Shown: positions 1 to 8,645 of the stretch, piece after piece
How the letters are laid out: each line of letters starts with the position of its first letter
Position numbering within the stretch: the first letter of the stretch is position 1
Assembly (NCBI RefSeq): GCF_015356825.1
Contig: NZ_JAACYW010000004.1
Location: 1-64,000, forward strand
DNA length: 64,000 nt
Source: Catenulispora rubra
GTDB taxonomy: Bacteria; Actinomycetota; Actinomycetes; Streptomycetales; Catenulisporaceae
Reading direction: 5' to 3'
Notes under the pieces: model-generated
What the model was told of the DNA's origin: nothing
Databases searched by the model: none
What the model saw: only the letters and a program-made list of their open reading frames with translations
Translations under genes and position numbers: made by a program

Positions 1-1
1 C

Positions 2-778
2 TACACCCCCGACTTCCTCGCCCCGCCCCCGACCGCGCCGGTCGGCGACTTCGACGCCGAACTCACCCGGATCGCCGCCACGCCCGAACCCGTGGTGCGC
101 CGCGAGATCGAGCTGGCGCTCCAGTACACCCCCGGCGCCCGAGACACTCCGGGCGGCCGGCTGCTGCTCGGTGCCCCCGCCGAGGTCCTCAGTCTGCTGA
201 CGCAGCTGATCCGCGGCGCCTGGGAGACCCTGGTCGCCCCGCACTGGCCGCGGATCCGGGCGCTGCTGGAGGCCGACGTCGCGTACCAGTCCCGGCGCCT
301 GGCCGAAGGCGGCCTGGACGGCCTGTTCGCGGACCTGCACCCGACCGTGCACTGGACCGGCGACACGCTGATCCGCGACCCCGGCGGCGACGAGCACCAC
401 GACCTCGACGGCCGGGGCCTGGTCCTGATGCCGAGCGTGTTCAAGTGGGACGAGGTCGTCGTGATCACCGACGCGCCCTGGCAGCCGACCCTGGTCTACC
501 CGGCTCGCGGCCTGGGCAACGCCTTCGAGCCGCGCCGCGGGACGTCCGCCGCCGCCCTGACCAAGCTCGTCGGCCGCACCCGCGCACATCTGCTCACCGG
601 GTTGGACGAGCCGACCTCTACCAGCCTCCTGGCACACCGGCACGCGCTGGCGCTCGGGACCGTCTCGGAGCACCTCACGGTCCTGCGGGAGGCCGGGATG
701 GTCGTCGGGGAGCGGCACCGGCATGAGATCCGGTACCGGCGGACGGAGCTTGGCGACCGGGTCGTGCGGGGGCGTTAG
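2..778 (+). CDS. ArsR-type HTH transcriptional regulator, 5' end missing
   Basis: The reading frame is open from the first bases of the window to a TAG stop at 776-778, so the start lies upstream; the GTG at 92 is internal. The C-terminal part, after a leucine-rich central region, looks like a winged helix-turn-helix: a T-S-x-L-A-H stretch, then T-V-S-E-H-L-T-V-L-R-E-A-G followed by a basic wing, as in ArsR/SmtB regulators. The roughly 170-residue N-terminal part resembles the sensor-like domain found in actinomycete ArsR proteins of the DUF5937 kind. That family assignment is from memory. The effector is unknown. Confidence 0.75.
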   Translation, partial: YTPDFLAPPPTAPVGDFDAELTRIAATPEPVVRREIELALQYTPGARDTPGGRLLLGAPAEVLSLLTQLIRGAWETLVAPHWPRIRALLEADVAYQSRRLAEGGLDGLFADLHPTVHWTGDTLIRDPGGDEHHDLDGRGLVLMPSVFKWDEVVVITDAPWQPTLVYPARGLGNAFEPRRGTSAAALTKLVGRTRAHLLTGLDEPTSTSLLAHRHALALGTVSEHLTVLREAGMVVGERHRHEIRYRRTELGDRVVRGR

Positions 779-836
779 TTCCGTCGGCGCCGGGCGCCGC
801 TCGGCACTTGCCGCTGGGCTGCTAAGCGCTCAGGTC

Positions 837-1721
837 TCACCACCCAGCGGCCGCCAGCTCCCGCGTCACCTCCAAGAACGCCTCCAACGCCGGCGCGACC
901 TCGCCCCCGCCGCCGCCCCAAACCAGCCCGATCCGCCACCGCGCCGCCTCGTGATCGATCGGCACCCACCGGATCCGCTCCGGAGCCATCACCACCGGCG
1001 CCCGCGCCGACACCAGCGCCACTCCGACACCCGCCGCGACCAGCGCCATCACCGTCTGCAGATCATTCGCGCGCTGCAACACCCGCGGTCTGATCCCCTC
1101 GGCGGCCAGGTAGCGCTGCACCTGGTCGACGAACCCCGGCCCCCGGGTCTGCACCAGCGCCACCATCCCGTGCCGGCGGATCAGCTCCCGCACTCCGGGC
1201 TCGGTGTCGACGTTCCCCGGGACCGCGAGCGTCAGCTGATCGACGCCGAGTTCGAGCACGGACAGGTCCGGATCCACCGGCAGCCGCGCGAACCCGGCGT
1301 CGAGCTGCCCCCGCCGCAGCCGCTCCAGCTGCACCGCCGAGGCCATGTCGTCGAGCGTGACGCCGACGTCGGGGTGCCGGCGCCGGAACTCGGCGACCGC
1401 GCGCGGCGCAAAGTCGATCGTCGACAGCCCGAAGGCCAGCGCCAGCCGCCCCGCGCCGGCGGCCGTCAGCCGTTTGGCCCGCAGCTCGAAGCCGTCGAGC
1501 CGGTCCAGGGCGTCCCGCGCGTCGGGCAGCAGGGTGCGGCCGAGCGGGGTCAGGCGGGCGCCGAGCCGTCCGCGCCGGAACACCGCGCCGCCGATCCGCG
1601 CCTCCAGCGCCTGGATCTGCTTGGTCAGCGCCGGCTGGGTCACGGCCAGGGCCTTCGCCGCCGCGCCGAACGTGCCGTGGTCGGCGACCGCGACGAATGC
1701 CCGCACCAGCCGGTCTTCCAT
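837..1721 (-). CDS. LysR-family transcriptional regulator
   Basis: This 294-aa protein has the full LysR layout. An N-terminal winged helix-turn-helix covers residues 1-60, with the typical A-A-A-K-A-L-A-V-T-Q-P-A-L-T-K-Q-I-Q-A-L-E recognition segment. A two-lobe substrate-binding domain follows from about residue 90. It is transcribed divergently from the nitrilase-family gene at 1792, with 70 bp between the starts. LysR regulators often control a divergent neighbour, so regulation of that hydrolase is the natural inference. The inducer cannot be read from the sequence. Confidence 0.9.
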   Translation of the reverse strand: MEDRLVRAFVAVADHGTFGAAAKALAVTQPALTKQIQALEARIGGAVFRRGRLGARLTPLGRTLLPDARDALDRLDGFELRAKRLTAAGAGRLALAFGLSTIDFAPRAVAEFRRRHPDVGVTLDDMASAVQLERLRRGQLDAGFARLPVDPDLSVLELGVDQLTLAVPGNVDTEPGVRELIRRHGMVALVQTRGPGFVDQVQRYLAAEGIRPRVLQRANDLQTVMALVAAGVGVALVSARAPVVMAPERIRWVPIDHEAARWRIGLVWGGGGGEVAPALEAFLEVTRELAAAGW

Positions 1722-1791
1722 TCCCCCAGCTTATCGACAGCCTCGCGACATTCATTGGACTCATCGAAGGAAGCGGAGCTTGCATGGATGC

Positions 1792-2736
1792 ATGATGCTT
1801 CGCGCCGCGACAGTCCAGTTCGAGCCGAGCCCGGGCGCCAAGGAGGACAACCTGGCCCGGGTCGAGCACTTCGCCCGCGCCGCCGCGGCCGACGGCGTCC
1901 AGCTGGTCGCGTTCCCGGAGATGTGCCTGCTCGGCTACTGGCACCTGACCAAGCGCGACGCCGCCTATCTGCACGACGTCGCCGAACCCGACGACGGCCC
2001 GAGCATCGCCCGGGTCAGTGCCCTGGCCGCGGAGCTGCGCCTCGGCATCGGCGTGGGCCTGCTCACCGCGCGCGACGGCTGGCTGTTCAACGCCTACGCC
2101 GTCTGCCTGCCCGACGGCGCCGTGCACATCCACCGCAAGCTGCACGCCTTCGAACACGAGGCGATCTCCTCCGGCAGCCGCTACACGGTGTTCGACACGC
2201 CGTGGGGCGTCCGGGTCGGGGTCCTGATCTGCTACGACAACAACCTCGTCGAGAACGTCCGCGCCACCGCGCTGCTCGGCGCCGAGGTGCTGCTGGCCCC
2301 GCACCAGACCGGCGGCACGAACTCGGTGAGCCCGCACGGCATGAAGCCCATCCCGCTGAGCGTCTGGGAGAACCGCCACGCCGACCCGGTCGCCGTCCAG
2401 GACGCCTTCCGCGGCCCGAACGGCCGGGAGTGGCTGCTGCGCTGGCTGCCGTCCCGGGCCCACGACAACGGTCTGTTCGTGGTCTTCAGCAACGGCGTGG
2501 GCCGGGACGACGACGAGGTCCGCACCGGCAACGCGATGATCATCGACCCCTACGGCCGGATCCTCGCCGAGTCCGAGGCGGCGGCCGACGACATGGTCGC
2601 CGCCGACCTCGACCTGGACCTGGTGCCGACCGCCACCGGCCGGCGCTGGCTGCGGGCCCGGCGGCCGGAGCTGTACCGGTCGCTGACCACGAAGTACGGC
2701 GACGAGGTGGACGCGCGGACGGCTCGGTTCAGCTGA
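1792..2736 (+). CDS. Carbon-nitrogen hydrolase (nitrilase superfamily)
   Basis: The 314-aa protein carries the complete catalytic triad of the nitrilase/amidase superfamily: Glu43 in F-P-E-M-C, Lys116 in H-R-K-L-H, and the nucleophile Cys147 in L-I-C-Y-D-N. The fold covers the whole protein and there is no signal peptide, so it is cytoplasmic. It should hydrolyse a C-N bond in an amide or N-carbamoyl compound; the substrate is not evident. The start is the first of two adjacent ATG codons, with a GGAAG-like site upstream. A tandem repeat begins at its stop codon. The divergent LysR gene is the likely regulator. Confidence 0.88.
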   Translation: MMLRAATVQFEPSPGAKEDNLARVEHFARAAAADGVQLVAFPEMCLLGYWHLTKRDAAYLHDVAEPDDGPSIARVSALAAELRLGIGVGLLTARDGWLFNAYAVCLPDGAVHIHRKLHAFEHEAISSGSRYTVFDTPWGVRVGVLICYDNNLVENVRATALLGAEVLLAPHQTGGTNSVSPHGMKPIPLSVWENRHADPVAVQDAFRGPNGREWLLRWLPSRAHDNGLFVVFSNGVGRDDDEVRTGNAMIIDPYGRILAESEAAADDMVAADLDLDLVPTATGRRWLRARRPELYRSLTTKYGDEVDARTARFS

Positions 2737-2794
2737 TCCACCCAGCTGAACCACCCAGCTGAACCACCCAGCTGAACCACCCAGCTGAACCACC
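2730..2794. repeat. 13-bp tandem repeat, five copies
   Basis: Four perfect copies of CAGCTGAACCACC (2743-2794) follow one copy with a single mismatch (2730-2742). The first copy overlaps the last codons of the nitrilase gene, so the array starts in coding sequence and runs into the intergenic region. Each unit contains CAGCTG, which is self-complementary. This looks like a minisatellite made by replication slippage; no function is evident. Confidence 0.9.
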
Positions 2795-2943
2795 CAAACA
2801 GTCAATCAGCTGATCAACTCGGCAGATCATGGCGTTTCTCCGCCGATCCGATCATCAACCACCTCAAAAACTGGTCGCCGAAGACCACCCGTGGGGGTGA
2901 ACGGCGCCATGATCCCGTGTACCCACCACCGCCGGCGCGGGCC

Positions 2944-3462
2944 TCACCCGACCTGATGCAGCCACCGCACCGGCGCCCCCTCACCCGCGTACCGGAACGG
3001 CTCCAGCTCGTCGTCCCAGGGCTTGCCGAGCAGCGCCTCGACCTCGCGCTCCAACGCGGACTCGCCACGGTGCGCCCGGGCCAGGGCGGCGCGCAGCCGG
3101 TCCTCGGCGATGACGATGTCACCGTGCATGCCGGTGGCGGCGCGGTAGACGCCGAGCGTGGGCGTGGAGGAGTAGCGCTCCCCCTCGGTCCCGTCCGACG
3201 GGTCCTCGGTGGCCTCGAAGCGCAGCTGCTGCCAGCCCCGCAGCTGCGAGGTGATGCTCGCGGCGGTCCCGGACTGTCCGCGCCAGGACAGCTCGGCCCG
3301 CCACATGTGCGGTTCGGCGGGCTGGTGCGTCCAGTCGAGGCTGACGCGCACGCCGAGTACGCTCGCCACCGCCCACTCGATGTGCGGGCAGAGCGCGCGT
3401 GGAGCGGAGTGGATGTAGAGGACTCCGCTTGTCACTGTCTTGTTTGCCGACTGTGCCGTCAT
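2944..3462 (-). CDS. DUF3145 family protein
   Basis: This 172-aa protein matches the actinobacterial DUF3145 family. The signature stretch near the N terminus reads V-L-Y-I-H-S-A-P-R-A-L-C-P-H-I-E-W, followed by G-V-R-V-S-L-D-W and later H-G-D-I-V-I-A-E-D-R-L-R. The start at 3462 is preceded by a perfect AGGAGG at about 6 nt spacing; the frame is open further upstream but without family similarity. The function of DUF3145 is not known to me. It is widespread in actinomycetes, which supports the host assignment. Confidence 0.9.
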   Translation of the reverse strand: MTAQSANKTVTSGVLYIHSAPRALCPHIEWAVASVLGVRVSLDWTHQPAEPHMWRAELSWRGQSGTAASITSQLRGWQQLRFEATEDPSDGTEGERYSSTPTLGVYRAATGMHGDIVIAEDRLRAALARAHRGESALEREVEALLGKPWDDELEPFRYAGEGAPVRWLHQVG

Positions 3463-3842
3463 CGGGACCTCCTGGCTGTGCTGCGGCGAGGTTCGCCTTC
3501 CCCAGCGGCCTTGCCCGCACCACAACTCGTGGAGCCCCATGTCAGCGGCCTTTATTCTGCCGCACGCTCGGGGCGCGGCACCAGTTGTCTTAGTGCTCTT
3601 GCACTCTAAGCTGCCCGGCGGCCCGCGCACAGGCCGCCAATTGGGTGATCTCCAACCGCATCAGAACCCGCCAGACCCTCTGAGGTCTTAGATATGATCA
3701 CTGATATGGGCAGACCGTCGTATAGGCGACGGACTGGTTCGGGGTTTTCCCCATGCCTGCGCCCAATCGCCGGCTCGGCGGCCCACCCCGCGGCTCACCC
3801 CACTGCTCGCCTGGCCGCTCGCTCGGCCGCCCACCCGGCCGC
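3463..3842. other. Intergenic region without a gene
   Basis: No credible coding sequence is present. The left part should hold the promoter of the DUF3145 gene. A small perfect hairpin, CCGTCG-TATAGG-CGACGG, lies near 3716-3733. The part from about 3770 to 3842 is a low-complexity run of GCTCAC/GGCCGC-like repeats. Confidence 0.5.
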
Positions 3843-4511
3843 TCACTCGCCGGCCGTCAGCCCCCGGACGATCACGTCCACCGTCCGCTCCCGCGCGAAG
3901 TCCTGCTCCGCGGCCGACAGGTGCCGCTGCAACGGTCCGTCGACCAGCAGCAGCGCGAACCCGTGCACCATCGACCAGGCCGCGATGTCGGCCCCGGGAC
4001 GGCGTTCGGCGGTCATCCGGCCGGTCGCGACCAGCTCGTCGAGCAGCGCCCCCAACGCCCGGAAGGCGTCGGTCTCGTCGTACGGCTCGCCGCCGTACTC
4101 GTGGCCGGGCACGGTGTTCGTGCGGCAGAACGCGGTCATGAACAGCCCGGGCTGCTCGACCGCGAAGTCGATGTAAGCGTGCGCCACCGCGCGCAGCCGG
4201 GCCACCGCGACCTCCCCGCGGTCGCCGTCGACCGGGACCCGCGCCACGGCGGCCGCCATCGCCTCGGCCAGCACCTCCAGCGCGCTGCGCTTCACCTCGT
4301 CCAGCAGCGCCTCGGCATCGGAGAAATGCCGGTAAGCCGCGGTCGCCGACACCCCGACCCGCCGGGCCACCTCGCGTAGCACCACCGCGTCCGGCCCGCC
4401 GGTCCGCGCCAGCTCCACCGCCGAATCCATCATGGCGTTGCGCAGGTCACCGTGGTGGTAGCGGGTCCGGGGAGTGGTCTTCGACGTGGTCACCTGTTCA
4501 TCGTGCCTCAT
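3843..4511 (-). CDS. TetR-family repressor, probable regulator of the adjacent MMPL exporter
   Basis: The 222-aa protein has an N-terminal TetR helix-turn-helix: Y-H-H-G-D-L-R-N-A near the start, then L-R-E-V-A-R-R-V-G-V-S-A-T-A-A-Y-R-H-F. The C-terminal helical domain resembles the TetR_C/WHG type. The chosen start is the ATG at 4511; the frame continues 16 codons upstream, but that stretch overlaps the operator palindrome. The gene is divergent from the MMPL transporter. Two near-identical palindromic half-operators fill the space between them, which points to joint repression of itself and the exporter until a ligand binds. Confidence 0.9.
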   Translation of the reverse strand: MRHDEQVTTSKTTPRTRYHHGDLRNAMMDSAVELARTGGPDAVVLREVARRVGVSATAAYRHFSDAEALLDEVKRSALEVLAEAMAAAVARVPVDGDRGEVAVARLRAVAHAYIDFAVEQPGLFMTAFCRTNTVPGHEYGGEPYDETDAFRALGALLDELVATGRMTAERRPGADIAAWSMVHGFALLLVDGPLQRHLSAAEQDFARERTVDVIVRGLTAGE

Positions 4512-4560
4512 GTTGACACCGTTAACAATGACCGGCATGCTCGATGTTAACGGCGTCAAC
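4512..4560. promoter_or_regulatory. Double TetR operator between regulator and exporter
   Basis: GTTGACACCGTTAAC at 4512-4526 and GTTAACGGCGTCAAC at 4546-4560 are reverse complements at 14 of 15 positions. Each is also an imperfect palindrome in itself, as expected for a TetR dimer site. The left site touches the tetR start codon and the right one lies 38 bp before the transporter start. Two dimers could therefore bind and silence both divergent genes. Confidence 0.75.
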
Positions 4561-4597
4561 TTGACGCCACGCCCGACCCGGAGGGGGTCTGAACACC

Positions 4598-6844
4598 ATG
4601 CTCGGAAGAATCGGCAGACTCGCGGTAGGGCGGCCCAAAGCCGTCCTGACGGCAGCCTCGATACTGCTGGTGGCCATGGTCGCGGTCGGCATCGGCGCGT
4701 TCGGCGTGCTGAAGTCCGGCGGCTTCGACGACACCAGTTCCCAGTCCTGGCGCTCGCAGCAGGCGATCACCGCCCAGTTCGGCGGCCGGCCCAACCTGGT
4801 CCTGGTGGTCGGCGCCCGCGCCGGCGACGTCGACAGCGGCGCCGCGGCGCAGGCCGGTCAGACGCTGACCCAGGAGCTGTCCGCGGACCACGGCGTGAGC
4901 GGCGTCGTGTCCTACTTCGCCAACCACAGCCCGGGCCTGCGCTCCACAGACGGCCGCGAGGCGATGGTCCTGGTCCGCGTCCTGGGCGACGACAACCAGA
5001 TCGGCACGACCACCACCCGCCTGCTCGGCGACTACGTCAAGGACAACGCGGCGGTGACGGTCCAGGCCGGCGGCGACGCGGCGGTGAACCACAACGTCAC
5101 CGGCCAGGTCACCAAGGATCTGGCCGTCGCGGAGTCGATCGCCGTCCCGCTGACCCTGATCCTGCTGGTCCTGGCCTTCGGGAGCCTGGTGGCGGCGCTG
5201 CTGCCGCTGGCGATCGGCCTGGTCGCGATCCTGGGCACCTTCGCCGAACTGGCGATCCTGGGCCGCATCACCGACGTCTCGGTCTTCGCGATCAACATCA
5301 CCACCGCCCTGGGCCTGGGCCTGGGCATCGACTACGCGCTGCTGATGGTCGCCCGCTATCGCGAGTACCTGTCGCAGGGCGCGAGCGTGCAGGACGCGGT
5401 GCTCGGGACGATGCGCACGGCCGGCCGCACCATCGCCTTCTCGGCGCTGACGGTCGCCGCCGCCCTGGCCGCGCTGCTGGTGTTCCCGTTCTACTTCCTG
5501 CGGTCGTTCGCCTACGCCGGCATCGGCGTGGTCGCGATCGCCGCGGCCAGCGCTCTGATCATCATGCCTGCGCTGCTGGCGGCGCTCGGCACCCGCGTCA
5601 ACGCCGGCCGGCTTCCCTGGGCACGGGGTGCGCAGCAGGGCTCGGCGGCGCCGGCGTGGGGTCGCCTGGCCTCGCTCGTGATGAAGCGGCCCGCCCTGAT
5701 GGCGCTGCCGGTGGTGGCGGTGCTGGCGTTCCTGGCCTCGCCGCTCCTCGGGGCGTCGTTCGGCACTCCTGACGAGACGGTGCTGCCGACCAGCGCCCCG
5801 GCGCGTCAGGCCGCGGACGCCCTGCACAACGACTTCCAGGGCAACCAGGCGACGGCGGTGCAGGTCATCACGACGGGGCCGGCCGACACCGCCTCGGTGG
5901 GAACGTACGCGGCGAAGCTCTCGACGCTGCCGGGCGCGGTGCGTGTGGACAGCAGCGCAGGCTCGTATGCACACGGCGCGGCGCTGGGCATGAACCCGTC
6001 CGACGCCGGCATGGCGGCCAAGTCCGCACAAGAGCTGACGGTGTTCACGTCCGCGGAAAGCCACTCCGCCGCGGCGGAGCAGCTGGTGCGGGACGCCCGC
6101 GCGGTCCCGGGCCCGGCGGGCACGTCGACGCTGATCGGCGGCGAGACGGCGCGGCTGATCGACTCCGAGCACGGGATCACGGCGCGGCTGCCGTACGCGA
6201 TCGGGTGGGTGGTGCTGACGACGTTCATCGTGCTGTTCCTGTTCACCGGGAGCGTCATGCAGCCGCTGCGGGCGCTGGTGCTGAACACGCTGGGCCTGTC
6301 GGCCTCGATCGGGACGATGGTGTGGATCTTCCAGCAGGGCCACCTGTCCGGCCTGCTGGGCTTCACAGCCCGGCCGATGGACACGGCGATGACAGTCCTG
6401 CTGTTCTGCATCGCCTTCGGCCTGTCGATGGACTACGAGGTCTTCGTCACGAGCCGCATCAAGGAACTCCACGCACAGGGCGCAGACCTGCGCCACTCGG
6501 TGAGCGAGGGCCTGGCGCGCACCGGCCGCATCGTCTCGACAGCCGCAGGCCTGCTGGCAGTGAGCTTCTTCGCCTTCGGAACCGCATCGGTGAGCTTCCT
6601 GCAGTTCTTCGGCCTCGGCTGCGGCGTCGCGATCCTGATCGACGCCGTCCTGATCCGCGGCATCCTGGTCCCCGCCGCCATGCGCGTCCTGGGCCGCAGC
6701 GCCTGGTGGGCGCCGGGACCACTGCGGTGGGTGCACGAGCGCTTCGGCCTCAGCGACGATGAGGGTGAGGGCGAAGGTGCCGGCGCTGGGAACGGCGGCG
6801 GACGGCCGGTAGAGCTGGTCGGGACTTCACGGAGTGAGGGGTAG
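4598..6844 (+). CDS. MMPL-family RND transporter
   Basis: This 748-aa integral membrane protein has the two-fold RND/MMPL layout: one membrane helix near residues 15-35, a soluble extracytoplasmic loop, and a block of helices from about 180 to 330. A second helix, a second loop and a second helix block (about 530-690) follow. The conserved G-L-G-L-G-I-D-Y-A-L and G-L-S-M-D-Y-E-V-F motifs of the proton-relay helices are present. The C-terminal tail is acidic and glycine-rich. A GGAGGGGG sequence sits 12 nt upstream of the ATG. MMPL proteins export lipids or hydrophobic compounds; a divergent TetR suggests drug- or lipid-responsive efflux. Confidence 0.92.
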   Translation: MLGRIGRLAVGRPKAVLTAASILLVAMVAVGIGAFGVLKSGGFDDTSSQSWRSQQAITAQFGGRPNLVLVVGARAGDVDSGAAAQAGQTLTQELSADHGVSGVVSYFANHSPGLRSTDGREAMVLVRVLGDDNQIGTTTTRLLGDYVKDNAAVTVQAGGDAAVNHNVTGQVTKDLAVAESIAVPLTLILLVLAFGSLVAALLPLAIGLVAILGTFAELAILGRITDVSVFAINITTALGLGLGIDYALLMVARYREYLSQGASVQDAVLGTMRTAGRTIAFSALTVAAALAALLVFPFYFLRSFAYAGIGVVAIAAASALIIMPALLAALGTRVNAGRLPWARGAQQGSAAPAWGRLASLVMKRPALMALPVVAVLAFLASPLLGASFGTPDETVLPTSAPARQAADALHNDFQGNQATAVQVITTGPADTASVGTYAAKLSTLPGAVRVDSSAGSYAHGAALGMNPSDAGMAAKSAQELTVFTSAESHSAAAEQLVRDARAVPGPAGTSTLIGGETARLIDSEHGITARLPYAIGWVVLTTFIVLFLFTGSVMQPLRALVLNTLGLSASIGTMVWIFQQGHLSGLLGFTARPMDTAMTVLLFCIAFGLSMDYEVFVTSRIKELHAQGADLRHSVSEGLARTGRIVSTAAGLLAVSFFAFGTASVSFLQFFGLGCGVAILIDAVLIRGILVPAAMRVLGRSAWWAPGPLRWVHERFGLSDDEGEGEGAGAGNGGGRPVELVGTSRSEG

Positions 6845-6957
6845 CGGCTTTGCTGAGGCTGTAACCGCAGCTCGGGGCCCCGGTGCGTAAAGCGCCAGTG
6901 TGTCGGGCCCCTGTGTAGGGCCCCGCCCTACCAAGGGGGCTGACCACCTCAAATAAG

Positions 6958-7002
6958 GAGCGCGCGCCAGCAGATCCAGCTCAGGATCGGCGGCGCGCGC
7001 TC
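6958..7002. terminator. Stem-loop between convergent genes
   Basis: GAGCGCGCGCC at 6958-6968 pairs perfectly with GGCGCGCGCTC at 6992-7002. An inner GATCC/GGATC stem is at 6973-6977 and 6984-6988. It lies between the 3' ends of the MMPL and 2-hydroxyacid dehydrogenase genes, where a bidirectional terminator is expected. There is no U-tract, which is common in actinomycetes. Confidence 0.65.
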
Positions 7003-7080
7003 TGCCGTCAACGCCCAGGCACCAAATCGCCGACAAAGTTGCGCCGAACGTGGGCGTGGCGCTGCGGCTTGTGGTTCCCC

Positions 7081-8034
7081 TCACCCAGCCCGCACCACGT
7101 TCGTCAACTCCTCCCCCGCAGCAAACCGCCGCAGTTGCCCGTCAATCATCCGCAGCGCCCGCGGCAAGAACGCCGTCGAAGCGCCCCCGACGTGCGGCGT
7201 GATCAGCACGTTCGGCGTACGCCACAGCGGGTGGTCCGCGGGCAGCGGCTCCGGGTCCGTCACATCCATCGCCGCGCGCAGCCGCCCGGACGCGCACTCC
7301 GCCAGCAGCGCCTCGGTGCGCACCACCACGCCGCGGGCGACGTTCACCAGCAGTGCGCCGTCCTTCATCCGGGCCAGGAAGCGCGCGTCGATCATGCCGC
7401 GCGTCTCGTCCGTCGCCGGCACCATCACGATCACCACGTCCGCCTGCGGCAGCAGTGCGTCGATCTCCGTGAAGGCGTGCACGCCCTCGCGCGCCGACCG
7501 CGCGACGCGCAACACCTCGACCTCGAAGCCGGCCAGGCGGCGCTCGATCGCGGAGCCGATGGAGCCGTAGCCGAGGATCAGTACCGTCTTGTCGGCCAGG
7601 GCGTCGTCGACCGCGTCGATGTCGACCTTGTACGTCGGCGCCCACTCGCCGCGCTCGGCCTGCCGCACGTAGCGCGGGATCCCCCGCAGCGCCGACAGCG
7701 TCAGCGTCACCGCCAGCTCCGCCGTCGAGGCGTCGTGCAGTCCGCGGGCGTTGCACAGCGTGACGCCCTCAGGCACGTACGGCAGCACGTTCTCGTACCC
7801 GGCCGTCAGCGTCTGCGCCACCTTCAACCGCGGCATCCGCCCCATGAACTCGGGATGCGCGTTGACGAACATGTACGGCAGCACGAAGAACTCGACCTCG
7901 TCGATCGACTCCGGCACGCCACCGGGCACATCGAGATCCCGGCCGGTGAACACGTCGGCCACCAGCCCCTCGGGCACCTCCTTCGCCGACTGTCCGTACG
8001 GCACCCATACCCGGCGTGAGCTTGTCTGCGGCAT
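7081..8034 (-). CDS. D-isomer-specific 2-hydroxyacid dehydrogenase
   Basis: This 317-aa cytoplasmic oxidoreductase has the NAD-binding motif L-G-Y-G-S-I-G-S-A-I in the middle of the protein. The catalytic trio is Arg in N-V-A-R-G, Glu in D-P-E-P-L and His in T-P-H-V-G-G. Length and order fit the glyoxylate/hydroxypyruvate reductase-like branch, which reduces 2-keto acids or oxidises D-2-hydroxy acids. The ATG at 8034 was chosen because family similarity starts there; its ribosome binding site is weak. It is divergent from the DinB-like gene, with only 45 bp between starts. Confidence 0.9.
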   Translation of the reverse strand: MPQTSSRRVWVPYGQSAKEVPEGLVADVFTGRDLDVPGGVPESIDEVEFFVLPYMFVNAHPEFMGRMPRLKVAQTLTAGYENVLPYVPEGVTLCNARGLHDASTAELAVTLTLSALRGIPRYVRQAERGEWAPTYKVDIDAVDDALADKTVLILGYGSIGSAIERRLAGFEVEVLRVARSAREGVHAFTEIDALLPQADVVIVMVPATDETRGMIDARFLARMKDGALLVNVARGVVVRTEALLAECASGRLRAAMDVTDPEPLPADHPLWRTPNVLITPHVGGASTAFLPRALRMIDGQLRRFAAGEELTNVVRAG

Positions 8035-8079
8035 GGAACGCACTCTACCGACCACGTCCCCGCCGCTAAGGTGACGCCC

Positions 8080-8622
8080 ATGACGATCACACCGGACACC
8101 AAGAACTGGACGTGGGTCCTCCAGCGCCCCTGCCCGGAGTGCGGCTTCGCGGCCGGCGCGGTCGCCCGCGAGCAGATCCCGGCCCTGCTGCGCGCCAACG
8201 CCGAAGCCTGGCGCACCTACTTCGCCGAGAACGGCGCCGAGCAGGTCCGCACGCGCCCGGAGCCGACTAAATGGTCGCCGCTGGAGTACGCCTGCCACGT
8301 CCGCGACTGCAACCAGGTCTACCTGCGCCGCGTCGAGCTGATGGTCGAACAGGACGACCCGCAGTACCCGAACTGGGACCAGGACGTCACCGCAGTGGAC
8401 GAGAAGTACGGCGAACAGGACCCTGACACAGTCATCGCAGCACTCGTAGACACCACCGACGAGATCGCCGCGCGGTTCGAATCAGTGTCCGAAGACGAGT
8501 GGCAACGCACCGGCCACCGCGGCGACGGCTCCGACTTCACGATCGAGTCGCTGGCCCGCTATTTCGTCCACGACCCGATCCACCACCTCTGGGACGTGAC
8601 CGGCCGCCGCCACGAAGACTGA
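8080..8622 (+). CDS. DinB-superfamily protein
   Basis: The 180-aa protein has a DinB/YfiT-like four-helix layout. Histidines in C-H-V-R-D-C and H-D-P-I-H-H-L-W are in the places used for metal binding in this superfamily. An N-terminal C-P-E-C-G motif could bind zinc. Related actinomycete proteins act as thiol-dependent transferases or isomerases (mycothiol or bacillithiol type), but the substrate here is unknown. The ATG at 8080 is preferred over the in-frame GTG at 8071 because AAGGTG sits 6 nt upstream. Confidence 0.8.
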   Translation: MTITPDTKNWTWVLQRPCPECGFAAGAVAREQIPALLRANAEAWRTYFAENGAEQVRTRPEPTKWSPLEYACHVRDCNQVYLRRVELMVEQDDPQYPNWDQDVTAVDEKYGEQDPDTVIAALVDTTDEIAARFESVSEDEWQRTGHRGDGSDFTIESLARYFVHDPIHHLWDVTGRRHED

Positions 8623-8645
8623 AGCCTGAGGGCTGAACGCCGGCT

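Noticed and set aside
723..2762. Long open frames over 500 codons on both strands across the LysR/nitrilase genes
   Set aside because: They are antisense or off-frame readings of high-GC genes, rich in Arg/Pro/Gly, without family features. The LysR and nitrilase frames carry complete motifs.
4556..6736. A 726-codon minus-strand frame opposite the MMPL transporter
   Set aside because: It is low-complexity Arg/His/Gln sequence produced by the opposite strand of a membrane-protein gene. No motif or ribosome binding site is seen.
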